Source of the DNA: Paraburkholderia kirstenboschensis
GTDB lineage: Bacteria; Pseudomonadota; Gammaproteobacteria; Burkholderiales; Burkholderiaceae
Direction: 5' to 3'
NCBI RefSeq assembly: GCF_904848585.1
Contig: NZ_CAJHCR010000001.1
Coordinates: forward strand, 868,001 to 932,000
DNA: 64,000 nucleotides
Shown here: in pieces, positions 61,750 through 64,000 of the stretch
How the letters are laid out: every line of letters begins with the position of its first letter
How positions within the stretch are numbered: the stretch's first letter is position 1
Translations under genes and position numbers: made by a program
The notes under the pieces: generated by a model
Database searches by the model: none
What the model saw: only the letters and a program-made list of their open reading frames with translations
Told to the model about the DNA's origin: nothing

Positions 61750-62514
61750 ATGCCACATTCCGATCTTATCGATCTTAGGACCGCGATCGAGCGGCTTCAG
61801 CGACAGGCCTTCGAATACGCCTCGTTCATGAAGCGGTATGTCGCCGCTGAGGGGAAAGTCGAAGAGCGAGAGCCCCCGCCGATATCCCTGAAGGCGATTG
61901 AAATCCTTGAAGGCAGAACCCAATCTGTGTTTTTGACGTGTGAAGTTCCGTTTCGTACCTGGGCCGAGTACAAAAAGGAATATCGGCAAATACGTCCTGA
62001 GCCGGATGGCGGCCTTTTTGGGACTACTGCGGCTGGTTATGAATGGACCTACTGCAGCCTTCATCTCTGGCTTGACGAAATGCTGGCCCGGAGCTACACC
62101 GCCACTGCAACCTCAGCAGAGCGAATCTTGGCTACGAATTATCACTTGAACATCTCGAACGTTACAGGCCCAGTAAACATCCTGAGCCACCTCAATCACG
62201 CAGTCCAAGCGGTGCAAACCGCAGACGGCATGAAGGAAGGAAGCAAGGAAAAAATTGTCTCGCTCTTGGAAGAACTCCGAGTTGCACTTGCGGGTGCCCC
62301 AGCGGCGCAATTGTCAGATGCGGAACTGGTGGCCGAACAAGCGTCGGATCTTGCGGAAGAGTTTTCTAGACAAAAGCCTCGTCAATCTGCACTAAACATA
62401 AAGGCGTCCGGTCTAGTCGAAGCTGCCAATTCTCTTAAGTCCGTCGTTCCGACAGCAATCGCAATCGCAAAGCAGATCGCTGCGTCCATCGACAATCCGG
62501 ATACGCAACTGTAG
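61750..62514 (+). CDS. Unknown 254-residue protein next to the SLOG-like pseudogene
   Basis: The gene has a good GGAGAG ribosome-binding site and lower GC than the core genome. The N-terminal half (SDLIDLRTAIERLQRQAFEYASFMKRY, YEWTYCSLHLWLDEMLARSY) is helical. The C-terminal part, NISNVTGPVNILSHLN followed by helices (KEGSKEKIVSLLEELRVALAGA), resembles the end region of some signalling or defence proteins. No catalytic motif is seen. It lies 88 bp before the interrupted nucleotide-binding gene and may be its partner. Confidence 0.6.
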   Translation: MPHSDLIDLRTAIERLQRQAFEYASFMKRYVAAEGKVEEREPPPISLKAIEILEGRTQSVFLTCEVPFRTWAEYKKEYRQIRPEPDGGLFGTTAAGYEWTYCSLHLWLDEMLARSYTATATSAERILATNYHLNISNVTGPVNILSHLNHAVQAVQTADGMKEGSKEKIVSLLEELRVALAGAPAAQLSDAELVAEQASDLAEEFSRQKPRQSALNIKASGLVEAANSLKSVVPTAIAIAKQIAASIDNPDTQL

Positions 62515-62850
62515 CGGGCACTGGCCGCTGTCGTCCCTTGCTTCCACAGCGAAGAAAAACGTGTCATCCTCCCTGCAATATCGCCATACGGTAGGGTTGA
62601 GGTGACTGTGAATCTGGGAGTGACCGGGCACCACAACCTTCCGCCTTCAGCGCTTCCGTACATTCAAGCGGAAATGCCGGAGTTCATAGGTCGGTATTCG
62701 CCGATCACTGGTTTGTCGTCGCTCGCCGCGGGGGCGGATCAGCTATTTGCGCAAAGTGTATTGAAAACGGGAAATAACTTGCGCGTGTGCTGATTCCATG
62801 CAAAAAATATGGATTGACGCACAGGAAGTCGATCTCCTGCTCTACCGCCA

Positions 62851-62859
62851 TCTTTTAGT
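62851..62859 (+). repeat. Left target-site duplication of the IS
   Basis: TCTTTTAGT here is identical to 63719-63727 on the other side of the element. Confidence 0.9.
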
Positions 62860-63718
62860 GGCGTTGTTGCATAAATCGAATTGAAGACAAAGGGACTCCG
62901 GTGATCGGTCATTTAGGCGATGGGAACGCACTGCGGGCGAGCGAGCGTCGTCATGCGGTTGAGCACGCCTACGCGGATCGACACATCGGTGGCTTGCGGA
63001 CCGGTACAGTGTTCCCACAGGCTATGGGCCGTGAGTGTCTTGAGCCGGTACATCAGGATCTCAACCAAGTCCCGATGCGTCATCAGCGCCACGCAGACCT
63101 GATCGGTGTTGGCGTCCATCGCCAGATGCACCTTGCGCCGGGTGCGCCGCTTCGAATGGCCGTGCTTGCGGACTTTCCATTCGCCCTCGCCGTAGAGCTT
63201 CAGCCCCGCGCTGTCGACGACCAAATGCAGCGGCTTACCGCTGCGCAGCGCGGGCAGGACCATGTTCAACTCCTGCCCGCGGCAGCACAGCGTCGTGTAA
63301 TTGGGTACCGGCAGATCAGCGAAGGCGAACTTACACAGGCTTTGAGCGAAACCCTGAAGCGCTCGCAGGGGCAAACGATAAACCTGCTTGAGCCCGAGCA
63401 GCATCTCGATCACCGCGTCACTATAGACGCGAAGTCGGCCGCGTCTGGGCGAGCCAGCCTCGGGTGCCTGCGTCAGTACGCCCTCATCAATTCACAGGGT
63501 CACGTTGCCTCTCGCGATCAAACCCGTGTTGTATTCAGGCCCGTTCCTGACGCGGTACACCCCTTTGGGCTCGCTCGCCTTGTGTTCGTCCTTGTGCATC
63601 TTCGCGGGCAAAAGTCGAGAATCTACGCAGTTAGACGTGAAGTTAACAGCACAGTCATCCCGACCGTTGCGCGTAAACGTCAACTCGACGCGCAGCGGCC
63701 CGATTTGTGCAACAACGC
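62860..63718 (-). mobile_element. Defective IS5-family (IS903-group-like) element
   Basis: The element is 859 bp. The ends are inverted repeats GGCGTTGTTGCATAAATCG (62860-62878) and its complement at 63700-63718, with one mismatch in 19. A perfect 9-bp direct repeat TCTTTTAGT flanks it (62851-62859 and 63719-63727), the duplication size of the IS903 group. It is about 200 bp shorter than a typical member and encodes only a broken transposase. Confidence 0.9.
62913..63683 (-). pseudogene. Broken IS5-family transposase
   Basis: The N-terminus (EPKGVYRVRNGPEYNTGLIARGNVTL) is followed by an in-frame TGA at 63492-63494 where relatives have Trp. Reading continues in the same frame as VIEMLLGLKQVYRLPLRALQGFAQSL, then HLVVDSAGLKLYGEGEWKVRKHG. 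The middle of the protein, including later DDE residues, is deleted between ALMTHRD and MYRLKTLTAHSLWEH. The normal C-terminus (IRVGVLNRMTTLARPQ) remains. It is non-autonomous. Confidence 0.88.
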
Positions 63719-63727
63719 CTCTTTTAG
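63719..63727 (+). repeat. Right target-site duplication of the IS
   Basis: TCTTTTAGT here is identical to 62851-62859. The perfect match shows the insertion occurred in place and has not recombined away. Confidence 0.9.
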
Positions 63728-64000
63728 TTCAAGCTGTAACTGTCGAAACGTTATCGTTCGGGTTGCCTTGCGAGGAAGCGTTTTTTACGCGGGCCAACGT
63801 CTCGTCGAACATTCTGAGTTACTGATGCAGTCTGGGACGGGAAAAGGGCGGAAGGTGGTAGGGGGCACTGCGCACGTGGTTGCATATGCGCGGAAATCTA
63901 ACAAACCGGTAGCTGTAATCTGACCGAAGGGAATGCCGCGAATTTGAATTGTTTATTGTTTTTTCAGTCAACGATTATTCGACATGTGACACGTTGCGAT

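Larger units (their letters stand above)
62602..63923 (+). pseudogene. SLOG-like nucleotide-binding protein, interrupted by an IS and frameshifts
   Basis: The 5' part reads NLGVTGHHNLPP...ITGLSSLAAGADQLFAQSVL, a Rossmann-like SLOG (DprA/LOG-type) start. The 3' part after the insertion ends VVGGTAHVVAYARKSNKPVAVI, the matching C-terminal signature. Between them there is a frameshift near NNLRV, a defective IS at 62860-63718, and another frameshift near EEAFF. Joining the flanks across one copy of the 9-bp duplication restores YRHLLVQAVTVETLSF. The gene cannot be functional. Confidence 0.7.

Noticed and set aside
62901..63923. 340-codon plus-strand open frame through the IS
   Set aside because: Most of it is antisense to the transposase remnant; only its final ~60 codons coincide with the real 3' end of the interrupted SLOG-like gene.

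Overview
The window is high-GC Betaproteobacterial DNA, most likely from a Paraburkholderia/Burkholderia chromosome. The evidence is gene content and order (eno-ftsB; rlmN-rodZ-like-ispG-hisS-yfgM-bamB-der-hfq-hflX-hflK-hflC-DUF2065-hisZ-purA), the alanine-rich lipoproteins and the codon usage. No species can be named from sequence alone.

Positions 1 to about 46,760 are ordinary core chromosome. In order they hold: the 3' end of enolase and ftsB; a leftward gamma-carbonic anhydrase/Hsp33 pair; a yciV-yciO-site-2-protease-trpS cluster; dapA-bamC-metallo-hydrolase; ndk and rlmN; the isoprenoid/histidyl-tRNA/outer-membrane-assembly run ispG-hisS-yfgM-bamB-der; the hfq-hfl operon; hisZ-purA-phosphoribosyltransferase; the kup potassium transporter; tex; a DinG-type helicase; and a roxA/slyD/phosphoesterase/mutS group. 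Most genes are tightly spaced, and several strong intrinsic terminators separate the transcription units.

From about 46,900 to the end the window is an accessory island inserted beside mutS. It begins with a tyrosine integrase and an AlpA-type regulator that overlap tail to tail. A rightward early-phage module follows: a winged-helix-like protein, a replisome-organiser-like protein carrying a (GAATCC)10 repeat, a helicase-loader-like protein, small unknowns, a ribbon-helix-helix protein, a 330-residue protein ending in an SSB-like tail, and a zinc-ribbon/TM/TonB-C fusion. Next come a divergent ribbon-helix-helix gene with paired palindromic operators and three small phage genes. An AT-rich reverse transcriptase of the antiviral (Abi/DRT-like) type lies on the opposite strand.

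Past a degenerate tRNA-fMet fragment (59,352-59,415) the island is decayed. It keeps a small-terminase-like gene, a candidate large-terminase stub, about 1.2 kb of non-coding remnant, an unknown 254-residue gene, and a SLOG-like nucleotide-binding pseudogene. That pseudogene is interrupted by a defective IS5-family (IS903-group) element with a perfect 9-bp target duplication. No intact capsid, portal or tail gene is visible, so the island looks like a satellite-like or eroded prophage carrying at least one defence gene.
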